Of a DNA stretch of 64,000 nucleotides, positions 19,097 through 26,975 are shown piece by piece. This DNA is from Pseudothauera hydrothermalis (GTDB taxonomy: Bacteria > Pseudomonadota > Gammaproteobacteria > Burkholderiales > Rhodocyclaceae). The notes beneath the pieces are model-generated. The model had not been told where the DNA came from, did not search any database, and worked only from the letters and a program-made list of their open reading frames with translations. The position numbers were made by a program, and so were the translations under genes. Every line of letters begins with the position of its first letter. Positions within the stretch are counted from its first letter, which is position 1. Location of the stretch: positions 1,240,001-1,304,000 of the forward strand of contig NZ_CP029331.1 in NCBI RefSeq assembly GCF_003345255.1. The letters run 5' to 3'.

Positions 19097-20470
19097 TTAC
19101 GCCGTGGGTTCTTTTAGGCGCGGCAACATCCAGGCCATGGCGCCGAGCACCGCCACTGCAATCAGTAGTGTCGCCCACAGCATCCAACGCCGGGCATCGA
19201 GCGGTGCGCGCAACCGGTCGGGGCCGCCGGCTGTGACCGCTTCGCCAAGCGTGGCGGTGGCGATTGGCAGCGCAGACGAGGCGTCCTGTCCGTAGCCCGG
19301 CACAAGATTGTCGATGGCAAATGCTGCATTGCTGGCCTGATGTCGCCCATAGGCCAGGGTAAATGGCGGCTTGCCGCGCGCGGCAAACACCAGGTTGTGA
19401 GCGATCCAGCCCACTTCGACTGTGGGCGAACCCGTGCCAAACCCGCCTCCCCGAGCGTCGACGCGCAGCATCAGCTCGGCGGCCGGTTTGAGCGGCAGAT
19501 CCGGATTATGCCGCTCGTACGCCGTCTCGCTGAGGCGGAAGACCTGGTGGCGACCCAGCGATTGCCAAGGTGCGTCGCCATGCGCACGGACAAATAGCTC
19601 CACCGGCACCACGCTATTGGCCTGTGGGGGCGTGATCCGCAGGCGATCCGCAGGCAGCGCCAGCGGAATTTCGAACATATATTCGTCGTGATCGCCGAGT
19701 TTGCGGATTAAAGGCGCTTGCAGCGTAAGCCAGGTGCGCGGCAGCTCGACCGCAGCGGGCACCGGTTCGACCCGGGCGGCTTCAAAAATCCGCTCGCGCG
19801 CACCTTCGGGAGGAGCGCCGGACCAGGTCAGGCGCAGATAGCGGGCCTCGGTGGCAGGCCAGTCGATACGTAGGCGGGCCAGCTCTTGCTCTTCGGTATG
19901 TAATGGCACCAGCGGTGCGCTGGCCACCAGGGTGCGCCATTGCGCCAGATCCTTGCTGGCTTCCACCCGCATGCGCCCGGATAGCTGGCGCCCGTGCTCG
20001 GCTACCACCAGTTCCAGCGCGCGGATGCGCTGGCCGATCTGGCTGGCGTCCACCAGCCAGGCCCTGGCAGGGCCGCGTGCGCGGGTCGATTCCTGCCCCA
20101 GGCTGACCACCGCGCCGCGCTCGTCGGTTTCGATGCGCAGATTGAGGGCACGGCCGCTGTCGGCAGCTGCACCGAGCATGAACAATGGTACGGCCACCGG
20201 CGTGCCCGGCGCACTGCGCTCCAGGATACGCGGCTCCAGCGCATGGGGGACGACTTCGCCGTCGGCGTTGAATACCCGCAGATCGGACAGGTCGTCGTGG
20301 GTCAGCACCCGATACACACTGATCGGCAATTCGATGCGCTGGAAGGGCGCGGGGCGGGCAATGATTACCGGCGCGGCGTAGGCATAGTCGTTGATCTCCT
20401 CGGCCTGTGCGCCCGCGGCGAACAACAGGCCGAGTAGGGCGCAGCAATGGCGGGCCAGGTTTCCAATCAT
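19097..20470 (-). CDS. DUF3999 family protein, periplasmic with C-terminal anchor
   Basis: A 457-aa protein with an N-terminal signal peptide (ARHCCALLGLLFAAGAQAEE), a long beta-rich exported region and one C-terminal membrane helix (WMLWATLLIAVAVLGAMAWML). It fits the DUF3999 family, which is normally encoded next to a multi-spanning DUF2339 protein. Here the partner is reduced to a short tail that overlaps this gene's ATG (ATGA). Function unknown; loss of the partner suggests the pair may no longer work. Confidence 0.8.
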   Translation of the reverse strand: MIGNLARHCCALLGLLFAAGAQAEEINDYAYAAPVIIARPAPFQRIELPISVYRVLTHDDLSDLRVFNADGEVVPHALEPRILERSAPGTPVAVPLFMLGAAADSGRALNLRIETDERGAVVSLGQESTRARGPARAWLVDASQIGQRIRALELVVAEHGRQLSGRMRVEASKDLAQWRTLVASAPLVPLHTEEQELARLRIDWPATEARYLRLTWSGAPPEGARERIFEAARVEPVPAAVELPRTWLTLQAPLIRKLGDHDEYMFEIPLALPADRLRITPPQANSVVPVELFVRAHGDAPWQSLGRHQVFRLSETAYERHNPDLPLKPAAELMLRVDARGGGFGTGSPTVEVGWIAHNLVFAARGKPPFTLAYGRHQASNAAFAIDNLVPGYGQDASSALPIATATLGEAVTAGGPDRLRAPLDARRWMLWATLLIAVAVLGAMAWMLPRLKEPTA

Positions 20471-20640
20471 CTTGCGGTCTCCGCTGCTCTCGGGGGAAGC
20501 GGGGCGAACTCGCCGATCACCAGCATCAGCAGGCCAACGCCCAGAAAAGACACTACCCGTTCGATGCAGCCAATGTTGGACAGGTCTAGCAGGAAGAGTT
20601 TTACCACTAACATGTCCATCAGCGCAGCGCCGGCGCAGCG
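20467..20640 (-). pseudogene. Remnant of a DUF2339 membrane protein (C-terminal tail only)
   Basis: Reading from about 20640 to the stop at 20467 gives GAALMDMLVVKLFLLDLSN, IERVVSFLGVGLLMLVIG and FAPLPP, the conserved last ~55 residues of DUF2339 proteins, which are usually 800 aa or more. Before this point the frame loses all resemblance and no further DUF2339 sequence is seen up to the next gene at 20855. The preserved ATGA overlap with the DUF3999 gene shows the original operon structure; the rest was deleted. Confidence 0.75.
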
Positions 20641-20854
20641 ATCCGATTTGCCCCAGGCCGGTTGGCAGCCAGGGGTGCGCTGGTCTGGTGAGACCAATGG
20701 GCGTGGCGCTGAAAAAAACGCATCGACCGGCCCTTCATCGCGCGTTTTACCCCGACCGATTCATCCGTATGATCCGCCAGGCAGGCGCGCGGCGCGAACC
20801 GTGAGAGCGGTTTTGTGGTCGATAATCCGCATTTTCCACGAGAGACCTGCAACC

Positions 20855-22063
20855 GTGTCCGAGCTTCCCGAAAAGGCCCGCAGGGCGGGAGTGCTGACCC
20901 GCAAAGCGTTTAAATCGGTCATCCAGGCCGCCAGTGCCAACCTCCATGAGGCGGTTGCGCGCAAAGATCGCGTCGGTGGCGCGGTGAGTACAGCGGTGGA
21001 AGCCGCCACCCGCGCAACTGCGCAGGCGCTCAGTGGCGCGGCTAGTGGACTGGATGCTGCGGCGCGCACGCTAGCCGAGGGCAGCAAGCCGCCTGCGGCC
21101 GATACGGCCCAAGATGCCGCGACGCCACGCGCGGGTGGAGGTTATTTGGGGGCTCGGGCTTTGCGGTACGGCAGTGCCATGCTGAGCAAGGCAGCCGCGG
21201 GCCTCAGCAGCGCGCGCGCGGCAGCGCCGCCGTTGGGGGCTGCGGCTGCAGGGGCTTTTGCCAGCGCGGCCGGGGCGCTGGGCGCCACGCTGGATGCGGT
21301 CGCGCTCGATGAAGCGGATTTTGCCGCGCTGATGCACACCATTGCCAACCATGCCGCACGCTACGCGCAACTGAAGACTGCGAAAGTGTCGGTGCTCGAA
21401 CCGACCGATGCGCACCACGCGCTTCGCGCCCAACTGCCCGCACGGTTTGCCGACTGGCTCAATCGCGGCCATCTGCCGCCTGCTTTCCGCGCCCACTGGG
21501 CCGATGGCTCACTTGGCGTGGTCGATGCCCAGGGCACGCCCCATGAAGCCTTGCAGCGCAAGGCGGCAGAATCCTTGGCCCAGTTGCAGGCGGCACTGGC
21601 GGCCTATCCAGACATCGTGCCGGTCGATATCGAGGACGTGGCGGCCGAATTGTTGATGTGTGTCATCGTTGAACAGGGTCGGGACGACCGGCCCGACTTG
21701 CGGGCGGTCGAGCGTGTGCTGGCCGCCCGCGGGCTGCAGGGTCTGCAAGATGCCCAGCCTGAGGGTGGTTGGCTCACCAGTTCGGCGGGTCTCGCTTTTT
21801 TGGCTTTGGTGACGTTCAGCGACCGTTCGCGTAGCCTGATCGAGCGCAGCGAAGATTTTGGCGCGCGCAGCGCCGAAATTCTGCTGGCTTCGGGCGCCAG
21901 CCGTCTGGCGCTGGCCGCGGGGCATGTCTGGTGGATCGGCGCCTTGGCCGGTGCGGGCTCCTCGCTGGTGTGGGGGCGTGGGCGCGCCAAACGCGCACGG
22001 TTCAATGCCCTGCAAGCGCTGGCCGAGGCGATGGAGCGCGTCCTGCGCCGTCTGGAGGCTTGA
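20855..22063 (+). CDS. Conserved-looking hypothetical protein, Ala-rich N-terminal half
   Basis: A 402-aa protein starting at a GTG (VSELPEKARRAGVLTRKAFK). Residues ~25-150 are very Ala/Gly-rich and low in complexity; residues ~150-330 look globular, with two acidic stretches; and a hydrophobic segment near the C-terminus (HVWWIGALAGAGSSLVWG) precedes a basic tail. I do not recognise a domain. Its stop overlaps the start of the patatin-autotransporter gene (TGATG), so the two are probably co-translated. No signal peptide is evident, suggesting a cytoplasmic or inner-membrane-associated partner. Confidence 0.75.
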   Translation: MSELPEKARRAGVLTRKAFKSVIQAASANLHEAVARKDRVGGAVSTAVEAATRATAQALSGAASGLDAAARTLAEGSKPPAADTAQDAATPRAGGGYLGARALRYGSAMLSKAAAGLSSARAAAPPLGAAAAGAFASAAGALGATLDAVALDEADFAALMHTIANHAARYAQLKTAKVSVLEPTDAHHALRAQLPARFADWLNRGHLPPAFRAHWADGSLGVVDAQGTPHEALQRKAAESLAQLQAALAAYPDIVPVDIEDVAAELLMCVIVEQGRDDRPDLRAVERVLAARGLQGLQDAQPEGGWLTSSAGLAFLALVTFSDRSRSLIERSEDFGARSAEILLASGASRLALAAGHVWWIGALAGAGSSLVWGRGRAKRARFNALQALAEAMERVLRRLEA

Positions 22064-24303
22064 TGCACCGCGTCCTGATGCGCTTCATGCTCATTGCCGC
22101 GCTGGTGGTGTTTTCTTCGCACAGCGTCTTGGCTGTAGCGGCCAGCGCGCCTCAAACCGATGATGTGGACGAAATCCGCCCCGGTGTGGCGCTGGTTTTG
22201 TCCGGCGGGGGCGCGCGCGGGGTGGCGCACCTGGGCGTACTCAAAGTGCTGGAGGCGCTGCGCGTGCCGGTCGACTGCGTGGTGGGCACCAGCATGGGCG
22301 CGATCGTCGGCGGCGCCTACGCTTCCGGTATGACGTTGGAAGAAATGGAGCGCCGGGTGCGCGCTGCCGACTGGGTGGAGATGTTCCAAAATGCGCTGCC
22401 ACGGGACCGCCAGCCCTTTCGCGAAAAACAGGATGCGGCCGGCAACCGTGCAGCCATTACTCTGGGCTGGGGCGCGGGCGGCTTGCTGATGCCGCAAAGC
22501 GCGATTGCCGGCCAGCAGTTGGACCGCTTTCTGACCGGCTTGGCGGGCGATGCCGAGTCGCTTGGCAGTTTTGACACGCTGGGCTTGCCCTACCGCGCCA
22601 TTGCCACCGACCTTGAAAGCGGTGCCTTGGTGGTGCTTGAAAACGGACCGCTGTGGCGGGCGATGCGCGCCAGCATGGCGGTGCCTGGCGTATTTTTGCC
22701 GATAGAACATCAGGGGCGGCTGCTGGTCGATGGCGGCCTGGTGATGAATCTGCCGGTCGATGTGGGTCGCCAGCTCTGCGGCGAGCGGATCATCGCAGTC
22801 AATCTCGGTACCCCGCCGATGGGCCGCGAGCGGCTGACTTCGGCTACCGAGATCGTGTTGCAGGCAATCAACCTGGCGCTGGAACAAAACGTACAACAGC
22901 AACTGGCGCGGCTGGGTGCCGAAGACGCACTGATCGAAGTGGACCTGGGCGACATCACTTCGCGCGACTTTGACCGGGTACTGGAGACCATTGCGCTGGG
23001 CGAGCAGGCTGCGCGCGCTGCAGCCGCCTCACTTGCTCGCTTTGCGGTGGATGAAGCCACGTTTGCCGCGTGGCAGGCTCGTCGGCAATTGCCGCTGCGC
23101 CGTCCGGCGCCGGTGATTAGTGCCATCGAAGTGGAAGGGGCGCGTCATGTGCCGGCGCATGGCGTGCTGGCCGGCCTGCGCCAACGCACCGGCGCGGCCC
23201 TGGATGCGGCCGCGCTGGAGGAGGATCTGGAAAAGCTCTATGCGCAAGGCGATTTCGAACGGCTGCGCTACCGCATCGAGCGCGATGGCGCTTATGGCCG
23301 GCTGAAAGTGGAGGCCATCGACAAATCCTGGGGGCCCAACTATCTGCGCTTTGGTGGCGGCCTGGCGGCGGATTTGCAAGGCGATGGCGCCGTGGCGCTG
23401 TTTGCCGGGCTGTCGCGGCGTTGGATCAACGACTGGGAAGGACGGCTCAATGTCGACCTGCAAATCGGCACCACCAACCGCCTGCGCGCAGAGCTGTTTC
23501 AGCCGCTGGGTTTGAAGAGCCGGTGGTTCGTGGCTCCGGTGTTACAGACCGGCAGTCGTACCGTGCCGGTGTATCAGGATGGCCGCAAGGCGGCGGATTT
23601 TCATGTACGGGAGCGCAGCGCAGGGGTGGACCTGGGTTTTGAAGTTGGAGCATGGGGCGAGTTGCGCATTGGCTGGCATCGCGGACGTGAAAAGTCCGAC
23701 ATCGTCAGCGGCGCGGCGGTGTATCCAGATCAATCGGTGGCGCAAGGCAAGCTGCGCGCCAGCGCGGTGCTCGACCGCTTGGACAGCCCGTTCTTTCCGC
23801 GCCGTGGCTACAGCGCGCGTCTTTTGGGCGAGTGGCACCGCACGCGCTTTGGCAGCGACCTCGACTACCGCTATCTGGAGTTGGACGCGTCCTGGGCAGC
23901 TTCACGGGGGCCACACACCCTGATGCTGAGTCTTACCGCGGCCGGCAGTCCGGACCGCGATCTGCCCTCCGCAGGACGCTACACCTTGGGGGGGCTGTTT
24001 CGTCTGTCCGGTTACCGCTATGGCGAATTGGCTGCCGACCGGGTGGTGCTGATGAACGTCTCATACTATCGCCGCATTGCCACCCTGCCCGAGGCGCTCG
24101 GTCGCGGCGTGTATCTTGGCGGTACGGTGGAGTTGGGCCAGCTGCGCAACGACGCCCTGGCCGTCGATGATCCGGGCTCGCGCAATTCGATGTCGTTGTT
24201 TATGGGCGCCGATACGGTGCTTGGACCGTTCTACGTCGGCGCGGCTTATGCGTCGCAAATCGGCGAGCCGCGTTACTACCTGCTGTTTGGCCAGCCGTAC
24301 TGA
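22063..24303 (+). CDS. Patatin-like phospholipase, PlpD-type (type Vd) autotransporter
   Basis: A 746-aa outer membrane lipase. Signal peptide about residues 1-25 (FMLIAALVVFSSHSVLA); patatin domain about 40-330 with oxyanion loop SGGGARGVAHLGVL, nucleophile Ser77 in GTSMG and Asp223 in DGG; a single POTRA-like segment about 345-430 (ISAIEVEGARHVPAHGVLAGL, YAQGDFERLRYRIE); then a 16-strand-type BamA-like barrel to the C-terminal aromatic residue. This order defines type Vd secretion (Pseudomonas PlpD). The catalytic dyad is complete, so phospholipase A activity at the surface or periplasm is likely. The next gene begins after a riboswitch. Confidence 0.9.
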   Translation: MHRVLMRFMLIAALVVFSSHSVLAVAASAPQTDDVDEIRPGVALVLSGGGARGVAHLGVLKVLEALRVPVDCVVGTSMGAIVGGAYASGMTLEEMERRVRAADWVEMFQNALPRDRQPFREKQDAAGNRAAITLGWGAGGLLMPQSAIAGQQLDRFLTGLAGDAESLGSFDTLGLPYRAIATDLESGALVVLENGPLWRAMRASMAVPGVFLPIEHQGRLLVDGGLVMNLPVDVGRQLCGERIIAVNLGTPPMGRERLTSATEIVLQAINLALEQNVQQQLARLGAEDALIEVDLGDITSRDFDRVLETIALGEQAARAAAASLARFAVDEATFAAWQARRQLPLRRPAPVISAIEVEGARHVPAHGVLAGLRQRTGAALDAAALEEDLEKLYAQGDFERLRYRIERDGAYGRLKVEAIDKSWGPNYLRFGGGLAADLQGDGAVALFAGLSRRWINDWEGRLNVDLQIGTTNRLRAELFQPLGLKSRWFVAPVLQTGSRTVPVYQDGRKAADFHVRERSAGVDLGFEVGAWGELRIGWHRGREKSDIVSGAAVYPDQSVAQGKLRASAVLDRLDSPFFPRRGYSARLLGEWHRTRFGSDLDYRYLELDASWAASRGPHTLMLSLTAAGSPDRDLPSAGRYTLGGLFRLSGYRYGELAADRVVLMNVSYYRRIATLPEALGRGVYLGGTVELGQLRNDALAVDDPGSRNSMSLFMGADTVLGPFYVGAAYASQIGEPRYYLLFGQPY

Positions 24304-24320
24304 GGGTAAAACTGATTCGT

Positions 24321-24350
24321 TTGACACCTCTTCTATCCGTCGGCTACTCT
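24321..24350 (+). promoter_or_regulatory. Predicted sigma-70 promoter of the first cobalamin-riboswitch leader
   Basis: A perfect -35 TTGACA (24321-24326), an 18-base spacer and a weaker -10 TACTCT (24345-24350) lie 18 bases after the autotransporter stop and just before the riboswitch, so the leader can be transcribed independently. Confidence 0.5.
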
Positions 24351-24359
24351 GCCCGTCGC

Positions 24360-24548
24360 CCACGGTTTGCCGTTCGAAACGCTGACGGCAATTAAAAGGG
24401 AATCCGGTGACGTGCTTGCTGCATTGAATCCGGAGCTGCCCCCGCAACTGTGAGCGGAGAGCTGCGTGCCAACTCCATGCCACTGGCGTGATCGCCGGGA
24501 AGGCTGGCACGACGCGATGACCCGCAAGCCAGGAGACCTGCCGTGTGC
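24360..24548 (+). promoter_or_regulatory. Cobalamin riboswitch aptamer 1 (upstream of thioesterase)
   Basis: The diagnostic blocks occur in order: AAAAGGGAATCCGGTG (from 24396), GGAGCTGCCCCCGCAACTGT (24432-24451), CCACTG with GGGAAGGC, and the B12 box AGCCAGGAGACCTGCC ending near 24543. Cobalamin binding normally lowers expression of the downstream gene. About 20 bases beyond the box comes GGGGCGGGGTGTCCCC (24569-24584), whose GCGGGG is complementary to CCCCGC of the core (24440-24445), matching the known loop-loop contact of this class, and it is followed at once by a GGAGGAG ribosome binding site. The regulated frame is therefore the small ORF at 24597 and the thioesterase. Confidence 0.93.
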
Positions 24549-24596
24549 GATGTCAATCAATCCTGACAGGGGCGGGGTGTCCCCGGAGGAGCGTGC

Positions 24597-24752
24597 ATGC
24601 CCTATCGCCTGGTCTTTGACCTGGTAGAAGCCTTGCGCGGGTGCCGGACTCACCGGCTTGCCTTCTCTGTGCATACCTCCTTCTGTCACATGCTTCGAGG
24701 AGATCTGCATGCAACAGCAAGGGTGCATGGCCGTCGTGGGGACGGCCGTTGA
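24597..24752 (+). CDS. Putative leader ORF behind the riboswitch, 51 aa
   Basis: An ATG at 24597 lies five bases after a perfect GGAGGAG ribosome binding site (24585-24591) that directly abuts the riboswitch's regulatory hairpin. The frame (starts MPYRLVFDLVEALRG, stops TGA at 24750-24752) overlaps the first 44 bases of the thioesterase gene in another frame. The placement is what translational control by cobalamin would need: ribosome access here could be coupled to thioesterase translation. No family recognised; the peptide may only matter as a translated leader. Confidence 0.4.
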   Translation: MPYRLVFDLVEALRGCRTHRLAFSVHTSFCHMLRGDLHATARVHGRRGDGR

Positions 24753-25557
24753 CAGTGCTCAGACGTTGTCGAAAAACACGGTGGACGCGGCCACGCCGAC
24801 CGTGATGGTCGATGTGGTCTTTCCCGAGCAGGCCAATCATCACGGCACCTTATTCGGCGGTGCGGCGCTATCCATGATGGATAAGCTTGCCTTCCTGGTC
24901 GCAACGCGGGCAACCCGTCGGCCGATGGTGACCGCTTGCAGCGGGCAGATCGATTTCCATGCGCCGATTGCGCAGGGGACACTGGTGGAGCTGACCGGCG
25001 AAGTGGTGCGGCGTGGTACTCGCTCGGTGGATGTGGCAGTGCGGGTGATCGCTGAAGACCTGGCAAGCGGTGAGCGTCAGGACAGCCTGGGCGGTTTGTT
25101 CACGCTGGTGGCGGTCGGCGGCGAACGGGGGCGGTCAAATGTCGTGGATTGGGCATTACCTGTGCACGAAGGGGTTGGCCCGGTTTCATCCATGGTGGAA
25201 ATGGTGTTTCCGGGACACACCAACCACTTCGGCAGCTTGTTCGGCGGTCAGGCGTTGGCCTGGCTTGGCAAAGCCGCGCTGGTTGCCGCAGCGCGCTATG
25301 CGCGCATGCCGGTGGTCATGGCGGCCTCCGAGCGCATCGATTTTCATGCGCCGGTGCTCGAGGGCGAAATCGTCGATCTGGCAGCCAGGGTGCTCAAGGT
25401 AGGCAACAGCTCGATGACCGTGGAGGTGATCATGCATGCGGAAGAATTGCTCACCGGCCAGCGTCGTCTGTGCACCCGCGGCCGCTTTACGATGGTCGCA
25501 CTCGGCTATGACGGCCGCCCGGTGCCGGTGCCACAGCCGGCCTGCCCGAGATGCTGA
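24709..25557 (+). CDS. Double-hotdog acyl-CoA thioesterase
   Basis: A 282-aa tandem hotdog protein of the cytosolic acyl-CoA hydrolase (YciA/BFIT/ACOT-like) type. Repeat 1 (about residues 30-135) has NHHGTLFGGAALSMMDKLA with the catalytic Asp58; repeat 2 (about 160-265) has NHFGSLFGGQALAWLGKAA, where that Asp is Gly, so one catalytic site per domain pair is expected, as in other double-hotdog enzymes. It would release CoA from an acyl-CoA; chain-length preference cannot be read. ATG 24709 has a GAGGAG site. It is the only full gene behind cobalamin riboswitch 1, implying expression when B12 is scarce. Confidence 0.88.
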   Translation: MQQQGCMAVVGTAVDSAQTLSKNTVDAATPTVMVDVVFPEQANHHGTLFGGAALSMMDKLAFLVATRATRRPMVTACSGQIDFHAPIAQGTLVELTGEVVRRGTRSVDVAVRVIAEDLASGERQDSLGGLFTLVAVGGERGRSNVVDWALPVHEGVGPVSSMVEMVFPGHTNHFGSLFGGQALAWLGKAALVAAARYARMPVVMAASERIDFHAPVLEGEIVDLAARVLKVGNSSMTVEVIMHAEELLTGQRRLCTRGRFTMVALGYDGRPVPVPQPACPRC

Positions 25558-25610
25558 GCGTGCGTGCATGTGTTGCGTTTTTCCAGAGTAGAAATACTGA
25601 GTTTCCCATA

Positions 25611-26682
25611 AGTAGTGTCATGTGAGCGATAATATGGCCTATGAAATGCAAACGACTTTCCGACGGCCGAGCTCTCGATCATCACACCTTGCAGGTCATG
25701 CGGCAGCAGGCCGTCAAAGCGGTACGTGACGGGCAGACGGTGCAAAGCGTCGCGGCGGCGTATGGCGTGAATGAGCGCAGCGTTTTCCGGTGGCTCGCCG
25801 ATTTTGCCAATGGCGGACAGAACGCATTGCTCGCCAAGCCGATTCCGGGACGCCCGAGCAAACTCAGCGCCGAGGAGCTTTCGTGGATTGCCAATGCGGT
25901 TCGTGACCACAACCCGCAGCAGTTCAAGTTCGAGTTCGGCTTGTGGACGCTGTCTCTGATTCGTCACTTGATCAAACGCCAATTCAAGAAAGAGCTGTCG
26001 GTCTCCTCGGTTCACCGCCTGATGAAGATCCTGGGTTTCAGCGCCCAGAAGCCGCTCTACCAGGCGTGGCAGCAAGACCCCGTCCTGGTGCGCACTTGGG
26101 AGACGGAGACCTACCCCGCGATTCGCGCTGAAGCCAAGCGGCTCGGAGCAACGATCTACTTTGGCGACGAGTCGGGCATCCGCTCGGACTACCACACCGG
26201 CACGACTTGGGCGCCACAAGGCCGGACGCCGGTGGTGCAGGCGACGGGTCGGCGCTTCTCGCTGAACATGATCTCGGCCGTCGGCACGCAGGGCGAATTT
26301 CGGTTCATGCTGCATGAGGGCTCGGTCGGTGCGAAAGTGTTCGTCGAGTTCCTCAAGCGCTTGATGCTCAATGCCGAGAAACCGGTCTTTCTGATCGTCG
26401 ATGGTCATCCGATTCACAAGGCAAAGATGGTCAAGAGCTACATCGAGAGCTTGGACGGCAAGCTCAAGTTGTTCTATTTGCCGCCTTACTCGCCGCAGCT
26501 GAACCCGGACGAAACAGTCTGGGCTCATGTGAAGCGGAAGGTTTCGAGCCAGTTGGTCGAGAGCGCCGAGGAGATGAAGCGACTCGCACTCCGTGCTTTG
26601 CGTAGCATCCAGAAGCTCCCCGAACTCGTGAAGTCATTTTTTAGGCAGCCAGAGTGCCGCTATATCCTGGGCTGACACTACT
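25611..26682 (+). mobile_element. IS630-family insertion sequence, intact
   Basis: Inverted ends ATAAGTAGTGTCA (25608-25620) and TGACACTACTTAT (26673-26685) flank a single transposase. Both ends sit at a TA dinucleotide, the target duplicated by IS630/Tc1-type elements, giving an element of about 1072 bp. The transposase stop codon lies inside the right end. It is inserted between the thioesterase gene and the nrdAB control region, with its right edge 11-14 bp from the first NrdR-like box. Frame and ends intact, so probably recent and possibly active. Confidence 0.88.
25641..26675 (+). CDS. IS630 family transposase
   Basis: A 344-aa DDE transposase with an N-terminal helix-turn-helix (QSVAAAYGVNERSVFRWLADF), a second winged-helix region (SLIRHLIKRQFKKELSVSSVHRLMK) and the catalytic triad Asp176 (YFGDESGIR), Asp254 (LIVDGHPIHKA) and Glu291 (NPDETVWAHVK). 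Nothing is missing compared with full-length IS630 transposases. The ATG is 30 bases inside the left end. Confidence 0.93.
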   Translation: MKCKRLSDGRALDHHTLQVMRQQAVKAVRDGQTVQSVAAAYGVNERSVFRWLADFANGGQNALLAKPIPGRPSKLSAEELSWIANAVRDHNPQQFKFEFGLWTLSLIRHLIKRQFKKELSVSSVHRLMKILGFSAQKPLYQAWQQDPVLVRTWETETYPAIRAEAKRLGATIYFGDESGIRSDYHTGTTWAPQGRTPVVQATGRRFSLNMISAVGTQGEFRFMLHEGSVGAKVFVEFLKRLMLNAEKPVFLIVDGHPIHKAKMVKSYIESLDGKLKLFYLPPYSPQLNPDETVWAHVKRKVSSQLVESAEEMKRLALRALRSIQKLPELVKSFFRQPECRYILG

Positions 26683-26695
26683 TATTGAAAAGTTA

Positions 26696-26742
26696 GTACT
26701 AGATTTAGTAATTCAATCAAAGCAGGCGTCTGTATATAGTAT
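26696..26742 (+). promoter_or_regulatory. Paired NrdR-box-like palindromes upstream of nrdAB
   Basis: Two palindromic cores fit the NrdR consensus CwAtATaTwG: CTAGATTTAG at 26699-26708 (8 of 10) and CTGTATATAG at 26730-26739 (9 of 10). Their centres are exactly 31 bp apart, the three-turn spacing typical of NrdR sites. They lie just ahead of a weak promoter-like pair (TTGCGC 26749-26754, TACACT 26773-26778) and the second riboswitch. NrdR represses ribonucleotide reductase operons when dATP is ample. The consensus and spacing are established knowledge; the assignment here is inference. Confidence 0.7.
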
Positions 26743-26779
26743 CTTGGCTTGCGCAACCGACCGGCATATCGATACACTG

Positions 26780-26975
26780 CCGGCCGCGACGGTTCCCGCG
26801 AGGGATGAAAAGGGAATCCGGTTAGGTGCGCACCGCCTGTGCGTCCCAATGCCGGAGCTGCCCCCGCAACTGTAGACGGCGAGTCCGCCACCGTTTCAAG
26901 CCACTGGAAAAGCTGTTTTCCGGGAAGGCGGGTGGCGGGCGCTGACCCGTGAGCCAGGAGACCTGCCGACGCCGA
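26780..26975 (+). promoter_or_regulatory. Cobalamin riboswitch aptamer 2 (upstream of nrdAB)
   Basis: Conserved blocks in order: GATGAAAAGGGAATCCGGT, CGGAGCTGCCCCCGCAACTG (26853-26872), CCACTGG with GGGAAGGCGGG, and GAGCCAGGAGACCTGCC (from 26951). As in the first leader, GGGGCGGGGTGTCCCC follows (27010-27025) and can pair with CCCCGC at 26862-26867. About 130 bases separate the B12 box from the nrdA ATG. B12 repression of a B12-independent ribonucleotide reductase is a known use of this riboswitch and implies that a B12-dependent (class II) enzyme exists elsewhere in the genome. Confidence 0.93.

Noticed and set aside
25506-26528. Minus-strand 340-codon frame opposite the transposase
   Set aside because: The plus-strand frame has the full DDE triad and matches the element's ends; the opposite frame has no identity.
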